NCBI RefSeq assembly: GCF_001403795.1
Contig: NZ_CXSU01000012.1
Location: forward strand, 936,477 to 999,154
DNA length: 62,678 bases
Direction: 5' to 3'
Source of the DNA: Jannaschia donghaensis
GTDB lineage: Bacteria > Pseudomonadota > Alphaproteobacteria > Rhodobacterales > Rhodobacteraceae
Under the pieces are notes generated by a model. The model had not been told where the DNA came from. It saw nothing but the letters and a program-made list of their open reading frames with translations, and made no database searches. Shown piece by piece: positions 8,057 to 17,605 of this stretch; the first letter of the stretch is position 1, and every line of letters begins with the position of its first letter. The translations under genes and the position numbers were made by a program.

Positions 8057-8514
8057 GCGTCGTCCTTCGACAAGTCCATCATTGCTGTGAAATCGGCTTC
8101 GGCGGCAACGTCCCCGCCGACGGTCGCGACGCCGTGAAACTTCCAGACTTTGGCACCGGGCTTGCCGCGCGTGACGTCGACCTTCAGCTCCAGAACGTCG
8201 CCGGGAACCACCTTTCGCCGGAACTTCGCGTTGTCGATGGCCATGAAATAGACGAGGAAATTCTTGTCGGCCAGATTGTTGGACACGCCCACCATGACCG
8301 CAGCCGTCTGGGCCATCGCCTCGACGATGGTGACGCCCGGCATGATCGGCGCGCCGGGAAAGTGACCCTGAAAATGCGGCTCGTTGAAGGTGACGTTCTT
8401 GATCCCGACGGCCGATACATTCGCCGCGATATCGCGAACCTTGTCGACCAGCAGGAACGGATAGCGGTGCGGAATGATCCGCTGGATCATGTGGATGTCG
8501 GCTTCGGTGGTCAT
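8053..8514 (-). CDS. fabZ: 3-hydroxyacyl-[acyl-carrier-protein] dehydratase FabZ
   Basis: The 153-residue hot-dog-fold dehydratase removes water from 3-hydroxyacyl-ACP in fatty-acid elongation and competes with LpxA for the same acyl substrate. Visible are [14 protein letters not shown] and the active-site stretch [15 protein letters not shown] followed by EAMAQTA, giving the catalytic His and Glu. The start at 8514 is chosen because an AGGAAA ribosome-binding site precedes it and the family begins just before this point; a much longer in-frame extension runs into ompH. It overlaps lpxA by 4 bp. Confidence 0.95.
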   Translation of the reverse strand: MTTEADIHMIQRIIPHRYPFLLVDKVRDIAANVSAVGIKNVTFNEPHFQGHFPGAPIMPGVTIVEAMAQTAAVMVGVSNNLADKNFLVYFMAIDNAKFRRKVVPGDVLELKVDVTRGKPGAKVWKFHGVATVGGDVAAEADFTAMMDLSKDDA

Positions 8515-8572
8515 GGCATTTCCTATCGTGTGCCCCGACTTAGCGTGCAGGCGCGGTGTGGGGCAAGCGCGG

Positions 8573-9187
8573 CTAGTCTTCGTCGGACCGTGTCCCGGAT
8601 GATGGCGGGTCGGGTCGCGGCGCGGGCGGGCCCTGAAGCAGGCTGCCCCCGTCACCCAGAACCGCGTCGATCCGTTCCAGCGCCAAGTTCGTGATATCCA
8701 CCTGATCGGCCGAGGCGATGACGATCCGACGGTCCAGAATGACCAGCGCCCCGGTGTCCCGGGCCAGTTGCACCAGCACCGGATTCGCCTGCTCCAGGAA
8801 TATCTGCTGGGCGCGTTCGGTCTGTTGACTAATTGCGCGGGCTTTGGCGTCTTGCGTTTGCCGAATGCTGGTGACGCGATTGTCAAATTCCGCAGCCAGA
8901 ACTCGGAAGTCCGCCATATCCATTGCATCGCGCCGTTCGGTCAGTGCCCGCTCCTCCGCCTCTAGATCGGCCTCGATCTGACGGTTTTCGGCGGCCAGGT
9001 CGGCGGATGCGGCCTCGATGTCGCGGGCGATCCGTTGTCCGAAAAGACTTCCCGTAAACAGAAGATCACGGTCCAGAACGACGACGGCAGACGTTGGAAT
9101 TCCGACCGAAGGTTCGACAGGGGTCTGTTGTGCCATGGCGGGCGACGCCGCCAGGCAGGCGGCCAGGGCCACCAGGCGCATCCCCAT
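8573..9187 (-). CDS. OmpH/Skp-family periplasmic chaperone
   Basis: The 204-residue protein has a signal peptide ([20 protein letters not shown]) and a long helical coiled-coil hairpin (about residues 60-150, rich in Glu/Arg/Gln: [20 protein letters not shown]). It is a Skp-like holdase for unfolded outer-membrane proteins. The C-terminus is Pro/Asp/Ser-rich and probably disordered. The start at 9187 overlaps the bamA stop as ATGA; an alternative ATG two codons later is equally possible. The context directly behind bamA is the classical one. Confidence 0.9.
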   Translation of the reverse strand: MGMRLVALAACLAASPAMAQQTPVEPSVGIPTSAVVVLDRDLLFTGSLFGQRIARDIEAASADLAAENRQIEADLEAEERALTERRDAMDMADFRVLAAEFDNRVTSIRQTQDAKARAISQQTERAQQIFLEQANPVLVQLARDTGALVILDRRIVIASADQVDITNLALERIDAVLGDGGSLLQGPPAPRPDPPSSGTRSDED

Positions 9188-11562
9188 CAGAAGCGCGTCT
9201 GGATCGTCAGGTCGAAATTCTGCTCGACATCGAAATCGCGCTTGTTGATCGGACGCGTGAAGTTGAAGCGCAGCGGGCCGATCGCAGTTTCCCACAAGAA
9301 CCCGACGCCGACGGCAGAGTTGAGATAGAAATCATCGTCCACATTCGCATCCGCGCCGCCAACGCCCAATGTCGTCGATGTATCATCCAGGCCCCAGACG
9401 GAGCCGACGTCGAGGAAGGTCGCGGCGGTGATGCCGTATTCTTCGGGGATGAACCCCAGCGGGAACTGCGCCTCAAACCGCGCGGCCACGAAATAATTGC
9501 CGCCCAACGACGCATCGTCGAAGTTCAGGTCGCGCGGCCCGATGCCGCCCGCCTCGAACCCGCGGATGATGTTAGGGCGATTGAAGAACCGGTTCGACTG
9601 ACGGGACGCATCATCGTTGAGTGTGTTGATGACGCCGCCTTCAAACGTCGCGTTCAGCGTAATCTCATCGTTGCGCACGGTCCGCTGCGCCGCGGCAAGG
9701 AAGGTGGTCTTGATGAATTCTTCGTCCCCGCCGACACCCGCAAACTGCTGACCGAAGCGCAGGCGCACGCCCCGCGTCGGGTCCAACCCGACCCCGATCG
9801 TGTTGTAATTGTACGTGTACCCGACGAACGACGTGATCGACTTGCCTTCGTCCGCAAGCAGAATCGGCGACAATTCGACATCGTCGCGCGCCTCCAGCTT
9901 GTCCTGACTGATACCGTAGAACAGCCCCAGACGGCTGTATTCGCCCGCCGGAAATTCAATCCCGGTCTGGAAGCCGACGCTTTGCGTGTTGAACGTAAAC
10001 GTGTCTTCGGAACTTTCGCTCGCAAAGACCGAGAACGACAGCGCCAGGTCGCGGTTCAGGAAATAGGGTTCGACGAAGCTCAGACTGGTCGATCCCGTCT
10101 CGCTGCCGGTGTCGATCGAGAAATTCAGCGTCTGGCCACGACCCAGGAAGTTGCTCTCCGAGAAGCTGAGCGAAACGCCCACGCCGCTCTGGACGGAGTA
10201 GTTCACCCCGAAGCCAAGCGCGCCGGTCGGCTGCTCCTCTACGTCGACGTCGACGATGACTTGGTCGGCGGCCGTGCCTTCGCGGGCAGTGACTTCAGCC
10301 TCGCTGAAATAGCCCAACGCGCGGATACGTTCGGCCGCGGCGCGGATTTCGCGCGGGTTGAACGGGTCGCCTTCCACCGTGTCGAATTCGCGCCGGATAA
10401 CGCGGTCAAGCGTGGTGCCGTTGCCTTCGATATCGATACGCTCGACGAAGAGACGCTCGCCGCGTTCCAGCACGAAATCCACGTCCAGTGTCAGGGTCGC
10501 ATTGTTGCGACGGATCTGCGGCGTAACACGCACGAATGTCAGGCCCTGCCGCGTCGCCAGCAGTTCAAGACGACGGATCTGCCGCTCCAGCGTTTGCGGA
10601 TTGAAGATATCGCCGGGGTCGATGCGGATCTCGGATTGATACGCCGCGACGTCGATTTCGGGCAGGGTCGAGACGGCGGCGGCCTGCCCAAAGCGGAACT
10701 GCTGACCTTCCTGCACGCGGAACGTCAGGAAATACGCATCGCGGTTCGGCGAAAGCTCCGGCGTGGCGGACAGCACCTGAATATCGGCATAGCCACGCGA
10801 CAGATAGAAGTCGCGCAAAAGCTGCGTGTCGAGGGCGACGCGGTCGGCCACGAACGTATCCGACCCGACCAACGCCCGGAACAGACCGGCCTGCTTGGTC
10901 TCCAGAACACGGCGCAGGCGGCGGTCGGAATAGGCGCGATTGCCGACGAAGCTCAGCCGCTCAACCTCGGACACGCGGCCTTCCGCGACTTCGAACACCA
11001 GATCGACGCGGTTGTCGCTGCGGCGGATGATCTTGGGTTGCACCGTCGCTGCCAGACGACCCCCGGTCGCATATGCATCCGATATCGCGGCCGCATCGCT
11101 TTCGGCCTGCCGAGGGGAGTATACCCGGCGAACCTGGCTTCCGATCACGGTCTGCAGGTCATCGTCCGACAGCCGTGCATTGCCCTCGATCGAGATGCGG
11201 TTGATCGTCGGAAACTCGTTGACGATCACCAGCAGCTTGGACCCCTGCGGCACGATTTCCACGGTTTCAAACAGACCCGATGCCTGCAGGCGCTGGAACC
11301 CGTCGTTGAGCTGTCCCGCGCTGATCGTCTGACCGGGCGTGACGCCCAGCGTCGACAGGATCGATGCGGTTTCGATGCGGGTGTTGCCCTGCACCTCGAA
11401 GGTCTGGAACCGGAAACTCTGCGCCTCGGCAGACAGTGTCACACCCAGGCCAAGCGTGCCCGCGGCGGTCACGAGACCAAGGCGCAATCCAACAAATCCG
11501 GCAGCGATCAGGGTCTTTGCGCCCCGACCCGCCCGCGCGCCGTCGTGATCCATCATGTCCAT
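9187..11562 (-). CDS. bamA: outer membrane protein assembly factor BamA
   Basis: The 791-residue Omp85 protein inserts beta-barrel proteins into the outer membrane. After an N-terminal signal sequence (hydrophobic stretch to about residue 47, cleavage near AEAQ), five POTRA domains span about 50-430; the C-terminal 16-strand barrel ends in the aromatic FDLTIQTRF. The conserved loop-6 motif appears as IRGFEAGG within the barrel (the VRGF/IRGF signature). A promoter with a perfect TTGACA -35 lies upstream at 11590-11618, so bamA probably has its own start besides any read-through from rseP. Confidence 0.96.
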   Translation of the reverse strand: MDMMDHDGARAGRGAKTLIAAGFVGLRLGLVTAAGTLGLGVTLSAEAQSFRFQTFEVQGNTRIETASILSTLGVTPGQTISAGQLNDGFQRLQASGLFETVEIVPQGSKLLVIVNEFPTINRISIEGNARLSDDDLQTVIGSQVRRVYSPRQAESDAAAISDAYATGGRLAATVQPKIIRRSDNRVDLVFEVAEGRVSEVERLSFVGNRAYSDRRLRRVLETKQAGLFRALVGSDTFVADRVALDTQLLRDFYLSRGYADIQVLSATPELSPNRDAYFLTFRVQEGQQFRFGQAAAVSTLPEIDVAAYQSEIRIDPGDIFNPQTLERQIRRLELLATRQGLTFVRVTPQIRRNNATLTLDVDFVLERGERLFVERIDIEGNGTTLDRVIRREFDTVEGDPFNPREIRAAAERIRALGYFSEAEVTAREGTAADQVIVDVDVEEQPTGALGFGVNYSVQSGVGVSLSFSESNFLGRGQTLNFSIDTGSETGSTSLSFVEPYFLNRDLALSFSVFASESSEDTFTFNTQSVGFQTGIEFPAGEYSRLGLFYGISQDKLEARDDVELSPILLADEGKSITSFVGYTYNYNTIGVGLDPTRGVRLRFGQQFAGVGGDEEFIKTTFLAAAQRTVRNDEITLNATFEGGVINTLNDDASRQSNRFFNRPNIIRGFEAGGIGPRDLNFDDASLGGNYFVAARFEAQFPLGFIPEEYGITAATFLDVGSVWGLDDTSTTLGVGGADANVDDDFYLNSAVGVGFLWETAIGPLRFNFTRPINKRDFDVEQNFDLTIQTRF

Positions 11563-11589
11563 CCGCCCCGTTTCGATCGTCTTTGATCG

Positions 11590-11618
11590 TCACTAGCGAA
11601 CGGCATGAAGCATGTCAA
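11590..11618 (-). promoter_or_regulatory. candidate sigma70-type promoter of bamA
   Basis: On the minus strand a perfect -35 hexamer TTGACA (11613-11618) is followed after exactly 17 bp by TAGTGA (11590-11595), which is a weak -10. It lies just downstream of the hairpin at 11620-11651 and 28 bp before the bamA start. The -35 and spacing are good; the -10 is the weak point. Confidence 0.5.
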
Positions 11619-11619
11619 A

Positions 11620-11651
11620 GCGGCAGACCCCCAAAATCTGGGGTCCGCCGC
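11620..11651 (-). terminator. strong hairpin between the 41-residue peptide gene and bamA
   Basis: A 12 bp stem with one mismatch (GCGGC-A-GACCCC pairing with GGGGTC-C-GCCGC) and an 8 nt loop. On the minus strand it is followed only by TTTGAC, so the U-tract is short and termination may be partial. It would separate rseP/peptide transcription from bamA. Confidence 0.6.
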
Positions 11652-11688
11652 CTATAAAAATTGAAGGTGTAAAAGCCGCGGGGGCGGC

Positions 11689-11814
11689 TCAGAGAGACTG
11701 GATCCAGCTTGCCAGCAGGATCGCACCGCCGATCGAGAAGGCGGCCAAGAAACGGTCGATGTTCAGGCCCATGAAGACCGAAAGACCGCGATATCCATTC
11801 TGTACATGACGCAT
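11689..11814 (-). CDS. 41-residue single-helix membrane peptide between rseP and bamA
   Basis: A small frame of 42 codons encodes MRHVQNGYRGLSVFMGLNID followed by a hydrophobic helix (FLAAFSIGGAILLASWI) and a short tail. The basic, Arg/Tyr-containing N-terminus and one membrane helix suggest an inner-membrane peptide with the N-terminus inside. An AGTGAGG sequence sits 10-16 nt upstream as a possible ribosome-binding site. I recall similar short proteins in other Rhodobacterales, but assign no function. The frame ends between rseP and a strong hairpin, so it could be transcribed with rseP. Confidence 0.65.
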   Translation of the reverse strand: MRHVQNGYRGLSVFMGLNIDRFLAAFSIGGAILLASWIQSL

Positions 11815-11932
11815 TGCAGAAACCTCACTAGTTCAAGTTCGGTAGATGCCGTCCGAATGGGGCGGGAATTGGGCGGTTATGCGACGATTCTGGACCGTTT
11901 CGCCCCCGCCGCGCAAACAGCCCCTCGCCCGG

Positions 11933-13276
11933 TCAGGTGCAGGTAACGTCGTTGAACAGCACGAAAATCATCAACGCGCCCATGATCGACAAACCGAAGA
12001 TCATCAGGACCTTGACCGCCCCGTCCGACGGCGGCTTGCCGCGCACAGCCTCGTAGGCGTGAAACACCAGATGCCCCCCGTCCAGAACGGGGATCGGGAA
12101 AAGGTTGAGCAGACCAACGCCCGCCGACAGCAGCGCGATAAAGCCGACGAAGCTGGCCAAACCATGGCTGGCCGCGACCGCGCTGGTCTGTGCGATACCA
12201 ATAGGGCCGGACATATTGCAGGTGCTGATCTGGCCGGTCGCGATGTATCCCAGCGTCGAGATCGACCGTCCCAAAATCGTCCAGAGCTGCGTCGCCCCGA
12301 AGGTCACGGCCTCGATCGGGCCAGACCGCTCGGTCGCCCCTTCGAACGCCAGGCTAGACGTGATGCCGATCAGGGGGCGCGTTTCGAACCCGCCGTCTGG
12401 CAGGGGAATGTCGCGCATCCGCGGCTGCAGGGCGAACTCCAGAACTTCTCCGTCACCGCCGCTGTCGCGCCAGACGGTCAGCGCGACCGTGCCGTCGCCC
12501 ACCGCGGCCACGGCGGCCTGCAGATCGGCGAAGGAGTGCAGGTCTTCCCCGTCGGCGGTCAAAATGACATCACCGGGCCGCATTCCGATGTCCCAGGCCG
12601 CCGAACGCGGCTGCACGGTCGATGCGCGGGCGGGCACCGGCGCGATGGCGTCGACCTCGATCAGGTTGCCGTCGCGTTCGACTTCGTAGGGCAGCGTCGG
12701 GGCCGACGGCAGCTGATCGATCAGCGCGCCCAGATCGGCGATGTCCGTCACGTCGAAGCCCGCGACCGACACGATTTCGTCACCGGGTTGAAGCGTCTGC
12801 ATATCCGCCGGCAGCGGCACCGGGTCCCCCACGGTCGGCGTGTCGGTGCCGCGACCCAAGATCATCGCAAGACCGGCATAGAGCACGATGGCCAGGATGA
12901 AGTTGAAGATCGGCCCCGCGGCGACGGTCGCCGCACGCCGCCAGAGCGAAGCCCCGGTCATCGTTTCGGCCCGCTCGGACGCGGTCATCTCGGCCACGGT
13001 CCCGTCATCGCCAACGGACGCGGCGTTGCCGTCGCCCCGGAACTTGACGTAGCCGCCCAAGGGCAACGCGGCGACCTGCCAACGGGTGCCGTGCCGGTCG
13101 ACCTTGGACGCAAGGATCGGGCCGAACCCGATGGAGAAGACATCCGCCTTGATCCCGCACCAGCGGCCGACGATATAATGGCCGTATTCGTGGATGGCGA
13201 CGATGATCGACAGCGCGATGACGAAGGCCAGGATCATCCAGGCGAAGCCGCCGAACTGCGTTGCGATATCTGCCAT
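11933..13276 (-). CDS. rseP: RIP metalloprotease RseP (site-2 protease)
   Basis: The 447-residue intramembrane M50 zinc protease cleaves membrane-bound anti-sigma factors and leftover signal peptides. The active-site HEYGH lies in the first membrane helix (about 29-33), and the second zinc-ligand motif PVLDGGH is near residue 397. Two PDZ-like regions lie between them (about 160-300), and four membrane helices are visible. It lies 21 bp after dxr on the same strand; this dxr-rseP-bamA order is conserved in many proteobacteria and ties envelope stress control to outer-membrane assembly. Confidence 0.95.
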   Translation of the reverse strand: MADIATQFGGFAWMILAFVIALSIIVAIHEYGHYIVGRWCGIKADVFSIGFGPILASKVDRHGTRWQVAALPLGGYVKFRGDGNAASVGDDGTVAEMTASERAETMTGASLWRRAATVAAGPIFNFILAIVLYAGLAMILGRGTDTPTVGDPVPLPADMQTLQPGDEIVSVAGFDVTDIADLGALIDQLPSAPTLPYEVERDGNLIEVDAIAPVPARASTVQPRSAAWDIGMRPGDVILTADGEDLHSFADLQAAVAAVGDGTVALTVWRDSGGDGEVLEFALQPRMRDIPLPDGGFETRPLIGITSSLAFEGATERSGPIEAVTFGATQLWTILGRSISTLGYIATGQISTCNMSGPIGIAQTSAVAASHGLASFVGFIALLSAGVGLLNLFPIPVLDGGHLVFHAYEAVRGKPPSDGAVKVLMIFGLSIMGALMIFVLFNDVTCT

Positions 13277-13297
13277 CGGGGATCTTTCCTTCTGCCT

Positions 13298-14458
13298 TCA
13301 GAGCGTGGGGGCGATGTCGCGCGCGACGTCGCGGGCCTGCCGGTCCGTTTGAAGCACCATATCGAGGTTCAACGTGGCGGCATCAAGGCATCCCGTCGCG
13401 TACATACCCTCCAGCGTCCGCTCCACCAGCGGGGCCATGTCGGTAAAGCGGATGTCGCGGTCCAGAAACAGGTCCAGCGCCGCCTCCTTGGCCGCGTTGA
13501 ACACCGCCCCCGACAGGCCGCCCCGCTCCATCACGCCGCGCGCGATGGCCAGCGCCGGATAGCGCGCGGGGTCGGGCGCGTGGAAATCCAGTCGCGCCAC
13601 TTCCGCCAGATCAAGTCGCGCCACCGGTACATGCGCGCGGTCGGGCCAGTTGAGCGCGTACCCGATGGCGTGGCGCATGTCGGGCGCGCCCAGATGCGCC
13701 ATCAGCGCGCCATCGTCGAACTGCACCAGCGCGTGGATCAGGCTTTGCGGATGAATGACCGTGTCGATCTTCGACGCCGGCAGGCCGAAGAACTCCTTCG
13801 TCTCGATCAACTCCATCCCCTTGTTGAACATCGACGCGGAATCCACCGTGATCCGTGCGCCCATATCCCAGTTGGGGTGCGTGCCGGCCTGTTCGGGTGT
13901 GGCATCGTGCAGCCGGTCCAGCGGAACATCGCGCAGGCCGCCGCCCGATCCGGTGATGATGACCTTCTCGACCGCGCGCATATCCTCGCCCACCAGCGCT
14001 TGAAAGACGGCGGAATGTTCGCTGTCGACCGGCAGGATCGTCGTGCCATGGCGATGCGCCTCCGCCAACAACAGAGGGCCGGCACAGACCAGGCTTTCCT
14101 TGTTCGCCAACGCCAGCGTCGTGCCGTGACGCGCGGCGCGCAGGGAAGGGACCAGCCCCGCGCTGCCCACGATGGCCGACATGATCCAATCGGCGGGACA
14201 GTCTGCCGCGTCCGCCAATGCCCCCTGCCCCGCCGCCGCCTCGACCCCGCTGCCGGCAAGGGCCGCGCGCAGGTCTGCCAGCCGGTCGTCGAAGGCCGTC
14301 ACCGCCAGGTCCGCGCCAAACCGGATCGCGTCTTCGGCAAGGCGCGCGATATTGGCCCCCCCCGTCAAAACGACGATCTTGACCGAGCCGGGCGTCAGCA
14401 GGTCCAGCGTGTTCTGCCCGATGGAGCCGGTGGCCCCGAAGATCGATATGCGTCGCAT
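13298..14458 (-). CDS. dxr: 1-deoxy-D-xylulose 5-phosphate reductoisomerase
   Basis: The 386-residue NADPH enzyme converts DXP to MEP, the committed step of the non-mevalonate isoprenoid pathway that also feeds UppS two genes upstream. It has the N-terminal Rossmann motif ISIFGATGSIGQNTLD, the NKESLVCAG segment, the substrate/metal site LPVDSEHSAVFQ, and the flexible-loop/His region KTMIHPQSL (here DTVIHPQSLIHALV). Length is normal. Its start overlaps the cdsA stop by one base (TGATG). Confidence 0.96.
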   Translation of the reverse strand: MRRISIFGATGSIGQNTLDLLTPGSVKIVVLTGGANIARLAEDAIRFGADLAVTAFDDRLADLRAALAGSGVEAAAGQGALADAADCPADWIMSAIVGSAGLVPSLRAARHGTTLALANKESLVCAGPLLLAEAHRHGTTILPVDSEHSAVFQALVGEDMRAVEKVIITGSGGGLRDVPLDRLHDATPEQAGTHPNWDMGARITVDSASMFNKGMELIETKEFFGLPASKIDTVIHPQSLIHALVQFDDGALMAHLGAPDMRHAIGYALNWPDRAHVPVARLDLAEVARLDFHAPDPARYPALAIARGVMERGGLSGAVFNAAKEAALDLFLDRDIRFTDMAPLVERTLEGMYATGCLDAATLNLDMVLQTDRQARDVARDIAPTL

Positions 14459-15333
14459 CAGACGCCTGGGATCGGTGGGAATTCCGACAGACTCTCAATG
14501 ACCAGCAGCATCAGGGCCGCTCCCAGCATCGCATCGAACCGGTCGAACAGGCCACCGTGACCCGGCAGGAGGTTGGAGCTGTCCTTGACGCCCATCTTCC
14601 GTTTGACGGCCGATTCCGCGATATCGCCCATCTGCGCCATCATGGCGAGGGCGACGGAGATCCCGACCGTTTCCCACCCCGCATCCTGCCAGACGGTCCA
14701 GATCAAGCCGACGATGGCGGCCCCGATCCAACCCGCGATCGTTCCCGACCACGTCTTCTTGGGGCTGACGCGGGGCCAGAATTTCGGACCGCCCAACGTC
14801 CGACCGGCGAAATACCCGGCGACGTCGGACATGACGACGACCGCGATCAGCCAGATCATCCAAACCAGCCCGAAATTCGTCAGATGCTGCGTCAGGCTCA
14901 ACCCCGCCAGCACAATCGCCGCGGTGAAGCCGACCATGATACGACGGTGTTTACGGATGAAGGCGATACCCGCCATCGGCACCAGCATCAGAAGCGGCAG
15001 CCCGAACCCGATGGGAAGCACGTTCGCCGCGAACAACGTCCCACCCCCCATGATCGCCATCAGCATCGCGCGCTTTGGCCCGGTGCGCAGCATCGTCGCC
15101 AACTCCCAAAGCATCAGACCGACGCAGACCGAAATCAGGGTGACGAACCAAAGCCCCCCGCCCCAAATCGCCACGCCGCCGATCACGAACAGGAAGACGG
15201 CCGTGCCCAGCCGCGGGGCAAGGTCTTGAAAGCGTCCCGCGACCTGCGGCTCGATCGGCGGGTCCATGGTGAAATCGAACAGGGGCGGTTCTTCTTCGTC
15301 CTGTTCGGGGGTGGGATCGGGCCGGTCGTTCAT
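14458..15333 (-). CDS. cdsA: phosphatidate cytidylyltransferase
   Basis: The 291-residue integral membrane enzyme makes CDP-diacylglycerol from phosphatidate and CTP, the precursor of all phospholipid head groups. A hydrophilic N-terminus (about 45 residues, acidic) precedes about eight membrane helices. The family signature is recognisable in SDVAGYFAGRTLGG...RVSPKKTWSG and the C-terminal KDSSNLLPGHGGLFDRFD. It overlaps uppS by 4 bp (ATGA) and dxr by 1 bp. Confidence 0.95.
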   Translation of the reverse strand: MNDRPDPTPEQDEEEPPLFDFTMDPPIEPQVAGRFQDLAPRLGTAVFLFVIGGVAIWGGGLWFVTLISVCVGLMLWELATMLRTGPKRAMLMAIMGGGTLFAANVLPIGFGLPLLMLVPMAGIAFIRKHRRIMVGFTAAIVLAGLSLTQHLTNFGLVWMIWLIAVVVMSDVAGYFAGRTLGGPKFWPRVSPKKTWSGTIAGWIGAAIVGLIWTVWQDAGWETVGISVALAMMAQMGDIAESAVKRKMGVKDSSNLLPGHGGLFDRFDAMLGAALMLLVIESLSEFPPIPGV

Positions 15334-16061
15334 ATCGTCACCCCACCAAACCGCCGCTCGCGTCCGCCATACCGCCCCAGTATTTCTTCCAGCTTTTCGC
15401 GGGTGAAATCAGGCCAGAGGGTGTCGACGAACTCGTATTCCGCGTATGCTGATTGCCACAACAGGAAATTGGAAATCCGCGCCTCCCCGCTGGTGCGGAT
15501 CACCAGATCGGGGTCCGGCAGGACGTGCGTGTCAAGATAGCGCGGCAGCGTCTGGTCGGTGATCGCGTCGGGGTCCAGCCGCCCGTCGGCCACGTCGCGG
15601 GCCAGACGCTTGGTCGCGCGCGCCACCTCATCCCGACCCCCGTAATTGAGCGCGATCGTCAGATGGCAGCGGGTGTTATGGGCTGTCAGCGCCTCGATCA
15701 TATCCATCAGGCCGCGCAGCTTGGCATCCAGCCGAAGCCTGTCGCCAATGAACCGCACCCGCGTCCCCTGCTTGAGCAGCGTCTGCGCTTCGGTCTGGAT
15801 ATAGCGCCGGAACAGCGACATCAGACCCGACACCTCTGCCTGTGTGCGTTTCCAGTTTTCCGTCGAGAAGGCGAAGATCGTGCAATATTCGACACCCAGA
15901 TCGGGGCAGGATTCCACAATCTCGCGCACCCGCCGGGCCCCGGCGCGGTGACCCAGAAGACGCGGCCTGCCGCGCATTTCCGCCCAGCGGCCGTTGCCAT
16001 CCATGATGAAGGCAACGTGGCGCGGGCCCGTCGTGTCGCTGCTCTTGGTGTCGGCTGGCAT
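15330..16061 (-). CDS. uppS: di-trans,poly-cis-decaprenylcistransferase (undecaprenyl diphosphate synthase)
   Basis: The 243-residue cis-prenyltransferase builds undecaprenyl diphosphate, the lipid carrier for peptidoglycan and O-antigen. It shows the diphosphate-binding HVAFIMDGNGRWA motif, the FAFSTENWKR segment and the C-terminal DLVIRTSGEARISNF motif with the SAYAEYEF tail. The ATG at 16061 is chosen because a GGGGAGAGG ribosome-binding site precedes it; a GTG at 16109 would add 16 residues without family support. Confidence 0.95.
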   Translation of the reverse strand: MPADTKSSDTTGPRHVAFIMDGNGRWAEMRGRPRLLGHRAGARRVREIVESCPDLGVEYCTIFAFSTENWKRTQAEVSGLMSLFRRYIQTEAQTLLKQGTRVRFIGDRLRLDAKLRGLMDMIEALTAHNTRCHLTIALNYGGRDEVARATKRLARDVADGRLDPDAITDQTLPRYLDTHVLPDPDLVIRTSGEARISNFLLWQSAYAEYEFVDTLWPDFTREKLEEILGRYGGRERRFGGVTI

Positions 16062-16137
16062 CTGCGCCTCTCCCCGGTCGGCGGCGGGCCGGTCCGGCCC
16101 GTCCCTCACGTCACCCGGCGGACCGGGCGCGCATTGC

Positions 16138-16695
16138 TCAGACTTGCATGATCTCGGCTTGTTTCTCTTCCAGCGCCTGATCGATCTTCTTGATATAGGC
16201 GTTGGTCATATCCTGGACCTCCGTCTCCCACATCTTGGCCTCGTCCTCGGCCAGGCCGTCGGCTTTCTTGATCTTGTCCATTCCGTCGCGTCGAATGTTG
16301 CGGATGGCGACGCGGGTGCCTTCGGCGTATTGCCCGGCGACTTTGGTCAGGTCACGGCGCCGTTCCTCGTTCAACTCGGGGATGGGCAGCATGATGATGG
16401 TGCCGTTCAGCTGCGGGTTGATGCCCAACCCGCTCTCGCGGATGGCCTTCTCGACCTTGCCGACCAGGCCCTTGTCCCAGACGTTGACGGTGACCATCCG
16501 CGGCTCGGGCACGTTGACGGTGCCGACCTGGTTGATCGGGGTGGGGCTGCCGTAGGCGTCGACCATCACCGGCTCCAACATCGAAGCGGAGGCGCGGCCC
16601 GTTCGCAGCGATCCGAATTCGGTGCGCAGGCTGGCCATCGCGCCATCCATCCGGCGTTCCAGGTCTTTGGTGTCGAGGTCGAATTCGTCGGCCAT
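16138..16695 (-). CDS. frr: ribosome recycling factor
   Basis: The 185-residue factor splits post-termination ribosomes together with EF-G. The L-shaped fold is recognisable from the N-terminal [20 protein letters not shown] helix, the [18 protein letters not shown] domain-II segment and the C-terminal helices ending [10 protein letters not shown]. The start at 16695 (MADEFDLD) fits the family; the longer upstream frame extends past the gene. It lies between pyrH and uppS, the standard order. Confidence 0.96.
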   Translation of the reverse strand: MADEFDLDTKDLERRMDGAMASLRTEFGSLRTGRASASMLEPVMVDAYGSPTPINQVGTVNVPEPRMVTVNVWDKGLVGKVEKAIRESGLGINPQLNGTIIMLPIPELNEERRRDLTKVAGQYAEGTRVAIRNIRRDGMDKIKKADGLAEDEAKMWETEVQDMTNAYIKKIDQALEEKQAEIMQV

Positions 16696-16786
16696 ATCTT
16701 GTCTCCCGCAGGCTTTGGCCGGGGTATATCCGGGGTTTGCTCGCAGGGAAAGGCGGTTGGAGTGCAGGCGTCGCGCAGGTGTGGCC

Positions 16787-17521
16787 TCAGCCGTCGACCC
16801 GCGTGCAAACGCCCGTGCCGGCAAGGATGGACTTGAAGCCGCCTTCCGCATCCAGGGAGAACACGATGATCGGCAGCCCGTTCTCGCGCGCCAGCGCTAT
16901 GGCCGACGCATCCATGACCTTCAGGTGTTTCTGCAGCACCTCGTCATAGGTGATCGTGTCGTATCGTACCGCGTCGTCGTGTTTTTCGGGGTCCTTGTCG
17001 TAAACCCCGTCGACCTTAGTGCCCTTGAAGATCGCCTGACACGACATCTCGCTTGCCCGCAGCGTTGCCGCCGTGTCGGTCGTGAAATAGGGGTTTCCCG
17101 TACCGGCTGCGAAGATGACGACGCGCTTTTTTTCAAGGTGCCGCACCGCACGGCGCCGGATATAGGGTTCGCAGACCTGATCCATCGGAATGGCGGAAAT
17201 GACACGGGTGTGGATGCCGAGGCTCTCCATCGCGCCCTGCATCGCCAGCGCGTTCATCACCGTCGCCAGCATCCCCATGTAATCGGCCGTCGTCCGCTCC
17301 ATCCCCTGCGCGCTGCCCTGCAACCCGCGGAAAATGTTGCCGCCACCGATCACCATGCAGATCTCGACGCCCATCTCATGGACCGACTGCACTTCGCGGG
17401 CGATCCGTTCGACGGTGGGGGGATGCAGGCCGAAGCCCTGGGGTCCCATCAGCGCCTCGCCCGAAATCTTCAGCATTACGCGTCTAAGGGGTTTGCCGCC
17501 ACCAGTGTCCTGATCCTGCAT
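16787..17521 (-). CDS. pyrH: UMP kinase
   Basis: The 244-residue bacterial UMP kinase of the amino-acid-kinase fold phosphorylates UMP to UDP. Motifs: [11 protein letters not shown] (ATP site), [12 protein letters not shown], the [13 protein letters not shown] loop and [11 protein letters not shown]. The ATG at 17521 has a GAGGGG ribosome-binding site; in-frame ATGs at 17536 and 17605 are possible but less well supported. It is divergent from miaA, with about 84 bp of shared promoter region. Confidence 0.95.
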   Translation of the reverse strand: MQDQDTGGGKPLRRVMLKISGEALMGPQGFGLHPPTVERIAREVQSVHEMGVEICMVIGGGNIFRGLQGSAQGMERTTADYMGMLATVMNALAMQGAMESLGIHTRVISAIPMDQVCEPYIRRRAVRHLEKKRVVIFAAGTGNPYFTTDTAATLRASEMSCQAIFKGTKVDGVYDKDPEKHDDAVRYDTITYDEVLQKHLKVMDASAIALARENGLPIIVFSLDAEGGFKSILAGTGVCTRVDG

Positions 17522-17605
17522 CGTGCTGCCCCTCATGTCCGTTGCGGTGCCGGGTATGGCGGAATACTCCAAGACGGGCAACCGCGAAGGCCGGTTGCGG
17601 GGCAC

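Noticed and set aside
9094-11586. Very long open frame (about 830 codons) antisense to bamA
   Set aside because: It is the antisense of a well-supported bamA in GC-rich DNA, its product (Arg/Asp/Ala-rich, no domain) looks like a codon shadow, and it has no ribosome-binding site.
11846-14560. About 900-codon open frame antisense to rseP and dxr
   Set aside because: Same reason: shadow of two certain genes, with a composition typical of reverse-complement GC-rich coding DNA.
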